From Paenibacillus sinensis (GTDB lineage Bacteria; Bacillota; Bacilli; Paenibacillales; Paenibacillaceae), in assembly GCF_019904155.1 (NCBI RefSeq), contig NZ_JAHCMB010000061.1, positions 101,556 to 165,555 of the forward strand: DNA of 64,000 bases, read 5' to 3'. The notes under the pieces are model-generated. The model was not told the origin of the DNA. It ran no database searches and saw nothing but the letters and a program-made list of their open reading frames with translations. Below, one piece after another: positions 16,336 to 25,327 of the stretch. A program made the position numbers and the translations under genes. How positions within the stretch are numbered: position 1 is the stretch's first letter; each line of letters opens with the position of its first letter.

Positions 16336-17312
16336 GGCTGATTCCTCCATGCGGCCAGCCGGCTTCGGAAGCCAGGGCCTCCCGCCTCGCGGAATTTTCG
16401 TACCCCGCCCCGGGCGAGAACTTCGGCCAGCGCCTCGGCGTGATCGCCGAGAATCATCTGCTCCACGGCATTTCCCGCTCCCGTATTGCTTCTTCGCACC
16501 CGGTTGCGTCCGATTACGTTGACAGAGGCGGCATTCTTCACGATCAATTCGTTCAGCACGGCCGCTGCCTGCGCCTTGGGCGGAACTGTCAATGTCTTTG
16601 GTCCGATGACGGTCAGCGCCCGGCGGGATAGCGCATGCGGAACGGCCGTCATGGAGGAAGCCCCCAAATCCTGCCGCCCGATCGCAAGATTGAGGAACAG
16701 CTTGCAGCGGGTGACCGGATCAGTATGTCCGAATGAGGGAAGCAGCGGATTCAAATCGTTGAGCGCCACGTCGGCTCCTTCATCGACGGCGGTAACGAAA
16801 GGAGCCAACGCCGGAGCAGGAATCGCCATATCCCCATCCAGGAATAACAGAATGTCACCCCGGCTGAGTCTGGCGCCAATCGCGCGCCCTACATCATGCC
16901 CAGCCGAATCGGGATAATGGACCACTATCGCACCGGTCGATTGGCGGGCCCGCCGATAACTCTCGTCGGTGCACCCGTTCAGTACGACGATCAATTCCTC
17001 CGGCAGCAGTCTTTCGGCTTCACGAAGCACAGCCGGGAGAGTCGCTTCCTCATTCTGTGCCGAGACGATGACCGACAGCGTTCCCCGGCGAGCGGGGGGA
17101 CGCCAGCGTGCGCCGGGGGCGGGGCGCGCTGCTGTCATGGTCCCGGACTTCAACCTGGTTCTCTCATGCGCTGCGCGAGAGAGAACCGGCGCATGTATAA
17201 CCGCCGCTTTTGGAGCCTTACGTTTTCTTCCGGTCCTGGGCGTTCCAGCGCTGCCGCTCCTGTGATCTCTTAGGCGGCGTTCCGCCGCATGCGATCTTCG
17301 CATCGTATTCAT
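16332..17312 (-). CDS. Family-2 glycosyltransferase with basic N-terminal tail
   Basis: 326 aa. The first ~75 residues are Arg/Lys/Pro/Ala-rich and look disordered. The GT-A core follows: LSVIVSAQNEEATLPAVL, ELIVVLNGCTDES, AGHDVGRAIGARLSRG and LLFLDGD. It shares a long collinear set of motifs with the next gene upstream (GHDVGR, LGRQDL or similar, TAVPHALSRRALTVIG, PPKAQA), so the two are tandem paralogs. Coupled to the following gene by ATGA; 6 bp separates it from the paralog. Probably acts on the giant repeat protein or an attached glycan. Confidence 0.85.
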   Translation of the reverse strand: MNTMRRSHAAERRLRDHRSGSAGTPRTGRKRKAPKAAVIHAPVLSRAAHERTRLKSGTMTAARPAPGARWRPPARRGTLSVIVSAQNEEATLPAVLREAERLLPEELIVVLNGCTDESYRRARQSTGAIVVHYPDSAGHDVGRAIGARLSRGDILLFLDGDMAIPAPALAPFVTAVDEGADVALNDLNPLLPSFGHTDPVTRCKLFLNLAIGRQDLGASSMTAVPHALSRRALTVIGPKTLTVPPKAQAAAVLNELIVKNAASVNVIGRNRVRRSNTGAGNAVEQMILGDHAEALAEVLARGGVRKFREAGGPGFRSRLAAWRNQP

Positions 17313-17318
17313 CTTCTG

Positions 17319-18245
17319 TCACCTCACCATCTCCCGCCGACGTCTGCCATCCGGATAGCCGGCTCGCTCTCCAAGCCGCTCGAGCAAAATCGCAGCCGCC
17401 TGTAAATGATCCGAGACAATGATGTCTGCCAGCGGATCGCGGCCGCCTTTTCTGCGGCGTATGGCATTCATCCGCCCAACCGGGACCAGGTGCACCGCCT
17501 CTACCCGAAGTCCTTCCAGCACCGCCCGGGCCTGAGCTGCCGGCGGACAGGACAGCATGCCCGTGCCAAGCGTCTCAAGCGCTCTTCGGCTCAACGCATG
17601 CGGTACAGTCGTCATGGAGCAGCCGTGGAGATCGGGACGTCCGAGCAGAAGATTGAGCGCATGCTTGGAAAGAACAACAGGATGAGGACGCCGCTTCTTT
17701 AGCGCTCCTGAATAGCGGTTCAACGCAATATCAATGCCGTGGCCGACCGCTTTGACGAACGGAGACAGCCGTTTGGCGGATATGACGATATCTCCGTCCG
17801 TGAAGAGCAGAATGTCGCCTTTCGCTGCTTCCGCTCCTACACTGCGTCCGACATCATGTCCCAGCGGCTCCAGGTATACAAGCACTCGCGCGCCGGAAGC
17901 TGCTGCGATATCCGCCGTATGGTCAGAGGAGCCGTTGACGACGACAATCACCTCGCAGCGCGGGGCGACTCTTTGCGCCTCAGTGACGACCTTGGCGATT
18001 GTGCTCTCCTCGTTCATAGCCGGGATAATGACCGATACCAGGGACTCCTTGCCGTCCGGCGCATCCGGCAGGTGTCCGGCAGGAACGGGAATATGCGGGG
18101 ACTTGCTCTTGACTGCGCGTCTAGCTCCGGATTGTCCGGGTCTGCGGCTCAAGGTGCGGAGAGCGGGCGATTTTGCCGGCGTACGACGGATCGGTGCAGC
18201 TTTGTGTCTCGGACTTCGCGTTCGCTTGGCTGATTTCATGCTCAT
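17319..18245 (-). CDS. Family-2 glycosyltransferase with basic N-terminal tail, paralog
   Basis: About 308 aa. A basic, Pro/Ser/Ala-rich tail of ~65 residues precedes the GT-A core (LVSVIIPAMNEESTIAKVV, EVIVVVNGSSDHT, LGHDVGRSVGAEAAKG, LLFTDGD). The C-terminal half is strongly like the next gene (MTTVPHALSRRALETLG, PPAAQARAVLEGL). Start chosen at ATG 18245 behind GGGGAGGAA; ATG 18239 is an alternative. It lies 237 bp downstream of the giant gene with a hairpin between. The basic tail could anchor it to acidic coat material; that is a guess. Confidence 0.85.
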   Translation of the reverse strand: MSMKSAKRTRSPRHKAAPIRRTPAKSPALRTLSRRPGQSGARRAVKSKSPHIPVPAGHLPDAPDGKESLVSVIIPAMNEESTIAKVVTEAQRVAPRCEVIVVVNGSSDHTADIAAASGARVLVYLEPLGHDVGRSVGAEAAKGDILLFTDGDIVISAKRLSPFVKAVGHGIDIALNRYSGALKKRRPHPVVLSKHALNLLLGRPDLHGCSMTTVPHALSRRALETLGTGMLSCPPAAQARAVLEGLRVEAVHLVPVGRMNAIRRRKGGRDPLADIIVSDHLQAAAILLERLGERAGYPDGRRRREMVR

Positions 18246-18410
18246 CACTTCCTCCCCTGCAGAGCATTCCCCGGGCGGGGTTCATCACAGTGTATGCCAC
18301 CGGACGGACGGGGCAACGGCTGATGTCTACCTGTACACCTAACTCCGCCGAATGCTTCGGCGTGCGCCCGCTTCCACATCGTGAGCCGTAACCGGGCCGC
18401 AAGCACAGCA

Positions 18411-18434
18411 AAGCGCAGCCTCGCGGCTGCGCTT
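18411..18434 (-). terminator. Hairpin between the giant gene and the glycosyltransferases
   Basis: A perfect 10-bp stem AAGCGCAGCC / GGCTGCGCTT with a 4-nt loop. There is only a short U stretch after it on the minus strand, so partial read-through into the glycosyltransferase genes is expected. The rest of 18249-18485 shows nothing else. Confidence 0.5.
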
Positions 18435-18485
18435 GAGTTGAATTGCATTATCGTGAATCGGGTGAACATCTTCCGATCCGCAAGT

Positions 18486-21400
18486 TTAATCATACAGCCG
18501 ATCGATCGGGGCCGGCTTCGCTGCGGGAGAACCGATGGCGATCCAGGAGAGGACGCCGAAGAAATGCGACGTATCCTTGAGCCGGGTGACATGGATAATG
18601 GCGTCGGCGTCCCCCCTGCTTTTTAATGAAGCATGGAAGAACGGCTGATTGGTCATAGCAACCAGGACATATCCCGAATGGCCGAACGGCTCATCGAAGG
18701 TTACCGACACATCCACTTCGTCGGAACCGGCTGCGAACATAAAGGCCGACATACCGAACTGCTGAAGGGTAGTGCGGTCTCCGGCGCCCCGTACCGGATT
18801 AAAGGACAAGTGCTGGGGAGTTACCGCTCCCCGCATGAGATGCTCCTGGCCGACCGAAGCGGTCGCCAGATGGCAGCTCTGCACGATCTCTTCATCCAGA
18901 TGGCGGGACTGGATCGCGGAGGGCGCGATCTTCGTGCCGTCTACCGCTTCTTCCCGCAGCTCCGATGAGCCAACCGAGCCGTCCGCCAGCCGGTCGCCGC
19001 CGATGCTCTTCGGCACCAGCTTGCTGCCGGAAATCGATTCATCCGGCAGCAGCTCCGGCGACCGGACCTCGGCGGACAGATGCTCCAGCCGGATGCCTCC
19101 TGCCGCCAGATGACGGCTGTCGACAGCGCCATCTGCCAGATGACTTCCCAAGACCGAATCCGGAGCCAGATGCTCGCTGCCGACCGCCCCCTCTGCCAAA
19201 TGATAATTCTGGACGCTGCCTTCTTCCAGATGGCGGGACTGGATGGCGCGGGTAGCGATTTTCGTGCCGTCTACCGCTTCTTCCTGGAGCTGATCTCCGC
19301 CTACCGAATCCGGGGCCAGATGCGAATGCTCCACGCTGCCCTCTTCCAGATGGCGGGACTGGATCGCGAAGGACGCGATTTTCGTGCCGTCTACCGCTTC
19401 TTCCTGAAGCTGTGTTCCGCCTACCGAATCCGCCGCCAGATGCGCATGCTCTACGCTGCCTTCTTCCAGATGGCGGGACTGGATCGCATGGACGGTGATC
19501 TTCGTACCGTCCACTGCTTCCACCTGAAGCTGGTCACTGCCTACCGAATTCGCAGCCAGATGCGCATGCTCTACGCTGCCTTCTTCCAGATGGCGGGACT
19601 GGATCGCGAAGGACGCGATTTTCGTGCCATCTACCGCTTCTTCCTGAAGCTGTTCGCTCCCTACCGAATCTGCCGCCAAATGCACTTGCTGCACAGTGCT
19701 TTCTTCCAGATGGCGGGACTGGATCGCGAAGGACGCGATTTTCGTGCCGTCTACCGCTTCCTCCTGAAGCTGTGTTCCGCCTACCGAGCTGTCAGCCAAC
19801 TGCTCCCAACCAATGCTCTTGGGAGCGAGCTTGCTGCCCGGAATGGAGTAATCGGGAAGGAGATCGGACGAACGGACCTCGGCGGACAGATGCTGAAGCT
19901 TCACGCCGCCTGCCGTGAGGTGTCGGCTCTCCACCGAGCTGTCAGTCAAATGTTCCGCGTACACGGAGCCTGCGGCCAATTGTTCGCTGCCTACTGAGCT
20001 TTGAGCCAGATGCGCATGCTCCACGCTGCCTTCTTCCAGGTGACGGGACTGGATCGCTTGGGCGGTAATCTTCGTACCGTCCACCGCATTCTCTTGCAGC
20101 TGGTCGCTGCCTACTGAGCCGTGAGCCAGGTGTGCATTCTGCACACTGCCTTCGTCCAGATGGTGGGACTGGATCGCTTGGGCGGTGATCTTCGCACCGT
20201 CCACCGCATTCTCTTGCAGTTGGTCGCTGCCTACTGAGCCGTGAGCCAGATGCGCATGCTCCACGCTGCCTTCTTCCAGGTGGCGAGACTGGATCGCAAA
20301 GGAAGCAATCTTCGTGCCGTCTACTGCTTCCTCCTGAAGCTGGTCGCTGCCTACTGAGCCGTGAGCCAGGTGCGCATGCTCTACACTGCCTTCTTCCAGA
20401 TGGTGGGACTGGATGGCACTGGAAGCGATTTTCGTACCGTCCACCGCTTCCTCCTGAAGCTGTTCGCTGCCTACTGAGCCGTGAGCCAGGTGCGCATGCT
20501 GCACACTGCCCTCATCCAGGTGGCGAGACTGGATCGCAAAGGAGGCAATCTTCGTGCCATCCACCGCATCTTCCTGGAGCTGTTCAGTGCCCACAGAGTC
20601 CGCTGCCAGATGCGCATGCTGCACACTGCCTTCGTCCAGATGGTGGGACTGGATCGCTTGGGTGGTAATCTTCGTACCGTCCACCGCATTCTCTTGCAGT
20701 TGGTCGCTGCCTACTGAGCTTTGAGCCAGATGCGCATGCTCTACGCTGCCCTCATCCAGGTGGCGGGACTGGATCGCTTGGGTGGTGATCTTCGTACCGT
20801 CCACCGCATTCTCTTGCAGTTGGTCGCTGCCTACTGAGCTTTGAGCCAGATGCGCATGCAGCACACTGCCTTCTTCCAGGTGGCGAGACTGGATTGCAAA
20901 GGAGGCAATCTTCGTGCCATCCACCGCATCTTCCTGGAGCTGTTCAGTGCCCACAGAGTCCGCTGCCAGATGCGCATGCTGCACACTGCCTTCGTCCAGA
21001 TGGTGGGACTGGATCGCTTGGGTGGTAATCTTCGTACCGTCCACCGCATTCTCTTGCAGTTGGTCGCTGCCTACTGAGCTTTGAGCCAGGTGCGCATGCT
21101 CTACACTGCCTTCTCCCAGATGGTGGGACTGGATGGCACTGGAAGCGATCTTCGTGCCGTCCACCGCTTCCTCCTGAAGCTGTTCGCTGCCCACCGAATC
21201 CGCTGACAGATGCGCATGTTCCACGCTGCCTTCTTCCAGGTGGCGGGACTGGATGGAACTGGAAGCGATCTTCGTGCCGTCCACCGCTTCCTCCTGGATC
21301 TGCTCGCATCCTACCGAACCCGCCGACAAATGCACTTGCTGCACGATGCCTTCTTCCAGGTGGCGGGACTCGATTGCGAAGGAGGCGATCTTCATGCCGT

Positions 21401-24400
21401 CTACCGCATTTTCTTGAAGCTGTTCGCCCCCTACCGACCCTGCTGACAGGTGCACAGTCTCCACGCTGCCCTCATCCAGATGGCGGGATTGGATGGCGAA
21501 GGACGCAATTTTTGCTCCATCCACCGACTCTTCCTGCAGCTGTTCACTGCCCACCGATTCCGCGGCCAGATGCGCATGCTGCACACTTCCTTCTTCCAGA
21601 TGGCGGGATTGGATGGCGAAGGACGCAATTTTTGCTCCATCCACCGATTCTTCCTGCAGCTGTTCACTGCCCACCGAGTCCGCGGCCAGATGCGCATGCT
21701 GCACACTGCCTTCTTCCAGATGGCGGGACTGAATCGCGAAGGATGCGATTTTTGCTCCATCCACCGCCTCCTCCTGAAGCTGCTCGCTGCCCACCGAATC
21801 CGCAGTCAGATGCGCATGCTGCACACTGCCTTCTTCCAGATGGCGGGACTGGATGGCACGGGAAGTTATCTTCGTGCCGTCTACCGCCCCCTCTTGAAGC
21901 TGTGCACCGCCGACCGACTTCGGTGCCAAATGCGGGTATTCTACGCTGCCCGCTGCCAGATGGCGGGATTGGACGGCATATGGGGAGATTTTCGTGCCGT
22001 CCACCGCTTCTTTCCGCAGCTGGTCGCCCCCCACCGAATTCGATGCCAGCTGCGCATTTCCTACGCTGTCCGCGACCAGATGGCGGGATTCGATCGCGTT
22101 GGGGGAAATCTTCGTCCCGTCCACCGCTTCCTCCTGAAGCTGAACGCCCCCCACCGAGTCAGGCGCCAAATGTGCATTTCTAACGCTATCCGCCGCCAGA
22201 TGGCGGGATTGGACCGCATGGGCAGCGATCTTCGCTCCGCCAACCGCTTCTTCCTGAAGCTGGGCGCCGCCCACTGAATTCGGCGCCAAATGCGTGTTCA
22301 CCACGCTGCCGGCTGCCAGATGACGGGACTGAATCGCATTGACGGCGATCTTCGTGCCGTCTGCCGCTCCTTGCTGAAGCTGCTGCCGACCGACTGCGCC
22401 TTCCGCCAGCCGGTCACCCTCGATGCTTCCGGGAGCCAGCTTGCTGCCAGGGAGCGAGTCATCCGGCAGCAGCTCGGAAGAACGGACTTCCTCCGCCAGA
22501 TGCTCCAGCCGGATACCCTCAGCCGCAAGCTGGCGGCTGCCGACCGATCCGTCGGCCAAGTGTTCGGCCGAAACGGCGCCCTCCGCCAGATGCGGCGAGC
22601 CGACTGCGGAAGGACGGATATGCTCACCGCCGACAGCGCAAGCGCTGAGATGACCGCCCTGCACAGCCTCGGGAGCAAGTGCCTCAGCTCCGACAGCCCC
22701 TTCGCTCAGATGCTCTGGCAGGATGGAGCCGACCGCCAGCTTGCCGGATTCAATGCTGCCGGATTGCAGATGAACAGCAGCGACGGAGCCCGGCTGGAGA
22801 TGGGCGCTGCCCACAGCCAGTGGACGAATATGCTCGCTTCCAATAGCGCCCGGACCGAAATGTTCGGGCCGCAGCGCCCCCGCGGCTATGGCGTTGCCTC
22901 CGACCGCGCCCGCCGCCAGATGTCCGCCCTGCACCGAGCCTGCCGCCAGCTTGCCGGAATCCACGCTGCCATCGGCCAGCTTGGTGGTAGTAACGGCGAA
23001 GTCTCCCAGTTTGTCGCTCGTCACGCTTTCAGGAGACAGCTTCAGTGAGGTGACGACATGGTCGGCCAAATGATGGGGCTGAATCGCTCCGGGAGCCACA
23101 TGAACGTCCTTGACTGCTCCCGCCGCCAGCTTCTCCTCCGTAACGGAACCGGGCTGCAGCGCAAGCGGGGCGACGCTGTTCTTCCGCAGATGCCTTGTAT
23201 CAACCGCACCGTCGGCCAGACGTGCGGCATCGACCGCCGATTCCCTGATTGTCCGCGCGCTTACGCTGGAGTCGGCCAGATGCTTCTCCTCCACAGCGCA
23301 GAACGCGATATGCTCACCTCTCACCGCTCCCGGAGCAATAGCGGAGCTGTCAACTGCCTTCTCGCCCAGCTTGGCGGCCGTAACGCTGCCGTCGGCCAAC
23401 TTGCCGGCCGTAATGCTCCTCGGCCGCAAATGGGCGGTCTCCAGCGTTTCGGCAGCGATTTCCGCGCCGGTAATCGTGCCGGAAGCCAGGTGGCGGGACT
23501 GCACTGATCCTTCCTTCAACTGCTCCGATCCTACCGATCCATGACGAAGCTGTTCCTCGCCTACTGCATCCGCCTGAAGATGGATGGCCCCTACCGACTG
23601 CGGCGACAGGTGCGAAGCCCGCACAGCCGATTTGGCGAGATGGCGGGTGGCGACGGCTTCATCCGCCAATTTGTGGCCAAGCACGCTTTGATCGGCGATT
23701 TTGGACGAGGTTACCGACTGCTCAACCAGTTGAGCTGTTCCGACAGCGCCTTCGGCCAGCTTGGCGTAGGTGATGCTGTGATCGGCAAGATGACGGCCGA
23801 TAACCGTACCGCCGGCGATATGAGAGCCGCTCACCGCATCCTGCGCCAAATGGCGGCCCTCCACCGCCTCGTCGGCAAGCTCGCGTGAGCCGACCGCTCC
23901 TGCCTCCAAATGCCGGCTGCTCACGCTTCCGAACTGAAGGTGACTGGCTTCGATCAGCCGTCCGGCCAGCTGTTCCGGCCCAATGGCTCCGATTGCCAGA
24001 TGCTTCGCCTCAACGACGCCTGATCCCAGATGGGTGCTGTTCACGGCGCCTTCCGCCAGCTTCTCGCCCGTAACGGAGCCATTCTCCAGGATGTCGCCGC
24101 CGACCGCCGCATCGGACAGCTTGGAGCGGTCGATCAGGCCGTTCTCCAGATGGCGGGCCGATATGGCGCCGCTGCCGATTTTGTCGCCGGTGACCGCTCC
24201 GTCTTCCAGCAGTTCGGATGTAATTACGCAATCGGCAAGATGGCGGCCTTCGATCGACCGGTCCGCGAGATGGGCAGCTCCGATTATCCGGTCCGCCAGC
24301 TTCTCAGGTCCGATGCTGCCTTCCTTCAGCTTCTCGCCTCCGATCGAGTGATCCAGCAGTTTGGAGCCGGATACGCTGCCGTCGGCCAAATGTTCGCCCG

Positions 24401-24953
24401 TTACCGAGCCTGCGGAAAGTTTGGCCGAAGTAATCGCCTTGTCCGCGAGATGAATGCCTTGTACGGCATAATCCTGGAGCCAGAGCGAGCCGATGCTGCC
24501 GTGCTTCAGCTTCGAACCGTCGATGCTCCGGGGAGCGATCTTCGGTGCGGTTACCGCACCATCCGACAGGTCGTCGGTATAGACTCTCCGTTTGATCCGT
24601 TCCGTTGGACTGAAGTAAGAGCTATCCGCCTGCAGATCGTGCATGACAGCCTCGGCAGGTTCTCTATCCGGCATAGCGTCTGCCGGTATTCCGGGGAGGA
24701 CGCCGTCCGGAGCATTTCTGTCCGCCGGGTCGGCCTCCGTCTCCGCCGCTGCCGCAGCATGAAGCAGGAGTTCTTCTATCCCCTCTTCCTCTTCCAGAAC
24801 CGGCTTGGCTTCCACCGCCGATTCGGCGGCGGTTAATGCGCTTTTGAGCATCGGCTTCGGTTCCAGAATACTAAGTTCCGTAATGTCCGGGTTATCCACA
24901 AAATAATGAATTTTTCTCGCCTTGACCGGCGGTTTTTTCCTGGATCTGCTCAC
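18486..24953 (-). CDS. Giant decapeptide-repeat surface protein (WIAG-tail-like, 2155 aa)
   Basis: No signal peptide or membrane segment. N-terminus about 1-125: basic start, then an acidic linker. From about 125 to 2040 the chain is built of roughly 190 ten-residue repeats with consensus G-S/A-V/I-x-x-x-x-L/I-x-x (for example GSVTGEHLAD, GSIGPEKLAD). In the first ~700 residues the decamers are diverse. Beyond about residue 820 they group into 26 near-identical 40-residue units. Three hinge-like modules with LSAEVRSxELLPD-type sequence interrupt the pattern near residues 822, 1694 and 1965. The last ~100 residues form a compact beta-rich domain ending in GVLSWIAIG, reminiscent of H-type lectin or phage tail-tip folds. 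Start is GTG with GGAGGG 8 nt upstream. A divergent YheC/D gene and downstream glycosyltransferases suggest a glycosylated spore-surface fibre. Fibre fold and location are inference. Confidence 0.85.
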   Translation of the reverse strand: MSRSRKKPPVKARKIHYFVDNPDITELSILEPKPMLKSALTAAESAVEAKPVLEEEEGIEELLLHAAAAAETEADPADRNAPDGVLPGIPADAMPDREPAEAVMHDLQADSSYFSPTERIKRRVYTDDLSDGAVTAPKIAPRSIDGSKLKHGSIGSLWLQDYAVQGIHLADKAITSAKLSAGSVTGEHLADGSVSGSKLLDHSIGGEKLKEGSIGPEKLADRIIGAAHLADRSIEGRHLADCVITSELLEDGAVTGDKIGSGAISARHLENGLIDRSKLSDAAVGGDILENGSVTGEKLAEGAVNSTHLGSGVVEAKHLAIGAIGPEQLAGRLIEASHLQFGSVSSRHLEAGAVGSRELADEAVEGRHLAQDAVSGSHIAGGTVIGRHLADHSITYAKLAEGAVGTAQLVEQSVTSSKIADQSVLGHKLADEAVATRHLAKSAVRASHLSPQSVGAIHLQADAVGEEQLRHGSVGSEQLKEGSVQSRHLASGTITGAEIAAETLETAHLRPRSITAGKLADGSVTAAKLGEKAVDSSAIAPGAVRGEHIAFCAVEEKHLADSSVSARTIRESAVDAARLADGAVDTRHLRKNSVAPLALQPGSVTEEKLAAGAVKDVHVAPGAIQPHHLADHVVTSLKLSPESVTSDKLGDFAVTTTKLADGSVDSGKLAAGSVQGGHLAAGAVGGNAIAAGALRPEHFGPGAIGSEHIRPLAVGSAHLQPGSVAAVHLQSGSIESGKLAVGSILPEHLSEGAVGAEALAPEAVQGGHLSACAVGGEHIRPSAVGSPHLAEGAVSAEHLADGSVGSRQLAAEGIRLEHLAEEVRSSELLPDDSLPGSKLAPGSIEGDRLAEGAVGRQQLQQGAADGTKIAVNAIQSRHLAAGSVVNTHLAPNSVGGAQLQEEAVGGAKIAAHAVQSRHLAADSVRNAHLAPDSVGGVQLQEEAVDGTKISPNAIESRHLVADSVGNAQLASNSVGGDQLRKEAVDGTKISPYAVQSRHLAAGSVEYPHLAPKSVGGAQLQEGAVDGTKITSRAIQSRHLEEGSVQHAHLTADSVGSEQLQEEAVDGAKIASFAIQSRHLEEGSVQHAHLAADSVGSEQLQEESVDGAKIASFAIQSRHLEEGSVQHAHLAAESVGSEQLQEESVDGAKIASFAIQSRHLDEGSVETVHLSAGSVGGEQLQENAVDGMKIASFAIESRHLEEGIVQQVHLSAGSVGCEQIQEEAVDGTKIASSSIQSRHLEEGSVEHAHLSADSVGSEQLQEEAVDGTKIASSAIQSHHLGEGSVEHAHLAQSSVGSDQLQENAVDGTKITTQAIQSHHLDEGSVQHAHLAADSVGTEQLQEDAVDGTKIASFAIQSRHLEEGSVLHAHLAQSSVGSDQLQENAVDGTKITTQAIQSRHLDEGSVEHAHLAQSSVGSDQLQENAVDGTKITTQAIQSHHLDEGSVQHAHLAADSVGTEQLQEDAVDGTKIASFAIQSRHLDEGSVQHAHLAHGSVGSEQLQEEAVDGTKIASSAIQSHHLEEGSVEHAHLAHGSVGSDQLQEEAVDGTKIASFAIQSRHLEEGSVEHAHLAHGSVGSDQLQENAVDGAKITAQAIQSHHLDEGSVQNAHLAHGSVGSDQLQENAVDGTKITAQAIQSRHLEEGSVEHAHLAQSSVGSEQLAAGSVYAEHLTDSSVESRHLTAGGVKLQHLSAEVRSSDLLPDYSIPGSKLAPKSIGWEQLADSSVGGTQLQEEAVDGTKIASFAIQSRHLEESTVQQVHLAADSVGSEQLQEEAVDGTKIASFAIQSRHLEEGSVEHAHLAANSVGSDQLQVEAVDGTKITVHAIQSRHLEEGSVEHAHLAADSVGGTQLQEEAVDGTKIASFAIQSRHLEEGSVEHSHLAPDSVGGDQLQEEAVDGTKIATRAIQSRHLEEGSVQNYHLAEGAVGSEHLAPDSVLGSHLADGAVDSRHLAAGGIRLEHLSAEVRSPELLPDESISGSKLVPKSIGGDRLADGSVGSSELREEAVDGTKIAPSAIQSRHLDEEIVQSCHLATASVGQEHLMRGAVTPQHLSFNPVRGAGDRTTLQQFGMSAFMFAAGSDEVDVSVTFDEPFGHSGYVLVAMTNQPFFHASLKSRGDADAIIHVTRLKDTSHFFGVLSWIAIGSPAAKPAPIDRLYD
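18850..22392 (-). repeat. 120-bp tandem repeats inside the giant gene (26 copies)
   Basis: Each unit encodes 40 residues (four decamers), most easily counted by its AIQSRHL-like segment: 20 copies between the first and second hinge, 5 between the second and third, and 1 after the third. Units are near-identical in DNA in the middle and more diverged at the edges, as expected for an array that grows and shrinks by recombination. Confidence 0.9.
20521..21080 (-). repeat. 360-bp higher-order duplication
   Basis: The stretch 20521-20720 recurs almost without change at 20881-21080, exactly three 120-bp units later. It encodes the same succession of variant units, which points to a recent multi-unit duplication. 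Confidence 0.8.
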
Positions 24954-24988
24954 AAGCAGTCCCTCCCTCCGCTGTGTTATCGCCTATG

Positions 24989-24997
24989 CATCATATG
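24989..24997 (-). promoter_or_regulatory. Possible sigma-K-like -10 box of the giant gene
   Basis: CATATGATG on the minus strand, 36 bp before the GTG. The ACC upstream is only 14 bp away, shorter than usual, so this is tentative. The rest of 24954-25327 shows no gene. Confidence 0.3.
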
Positions 24998-25278
24998 CGG
25001 ACGCCCGTGCAGGTGACACCGGACATTCCCGGAAGATGGGAACCGATATAGACTTATTCAGTGCAGACGCATCCAACATCCAAATATTCCGGCAGCAACC
25101 CCTAACGCTCTCAGGGTCCGCATGCTTTGATGAATGCTTGTTATCGCCAAAAATAAAATCCTTGAGTCTTCAGGATCACAGGCCGACGGCATTAATGAAC
25201 GAAATAATGAACGAACACAATTATTCGCAAAACAGGCAGCCGCCCCCCTCATTCGTCCATGCCTGCGGGCGGATTCGG

Positions 25279-25287
25279 CATATGCTG
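25279..25287 (+). promoter_or_regulatory. Possible sigma-K-like -10 box of the YheC/D gene
   Basis: CATATGCTG, the same nine bases as in the small-gene operon promoter, 41 bp before the ATG. No good -35 AC is present at the right spacing. Confidence 0.3.
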
Positions 25288-25327
25288 GGAAGTATAACGG
25301 TGACAGACCTCCGGGAGGGTTAGACGT

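Noticed and set aside
18850..22392. Regular repeats that might suggest a CRISPR array
   Set aside because: Units are 120 bp, keep a single reading frame and encode near-identical peptides with no unique spacers.
19080..24836. Many long open frames on the plus strand and in other minus frames across the giant gene
   Set aside because: They are shadows created by the codon-periodic repeat; they lack ribosome sites and only mirror the decamer pattern.
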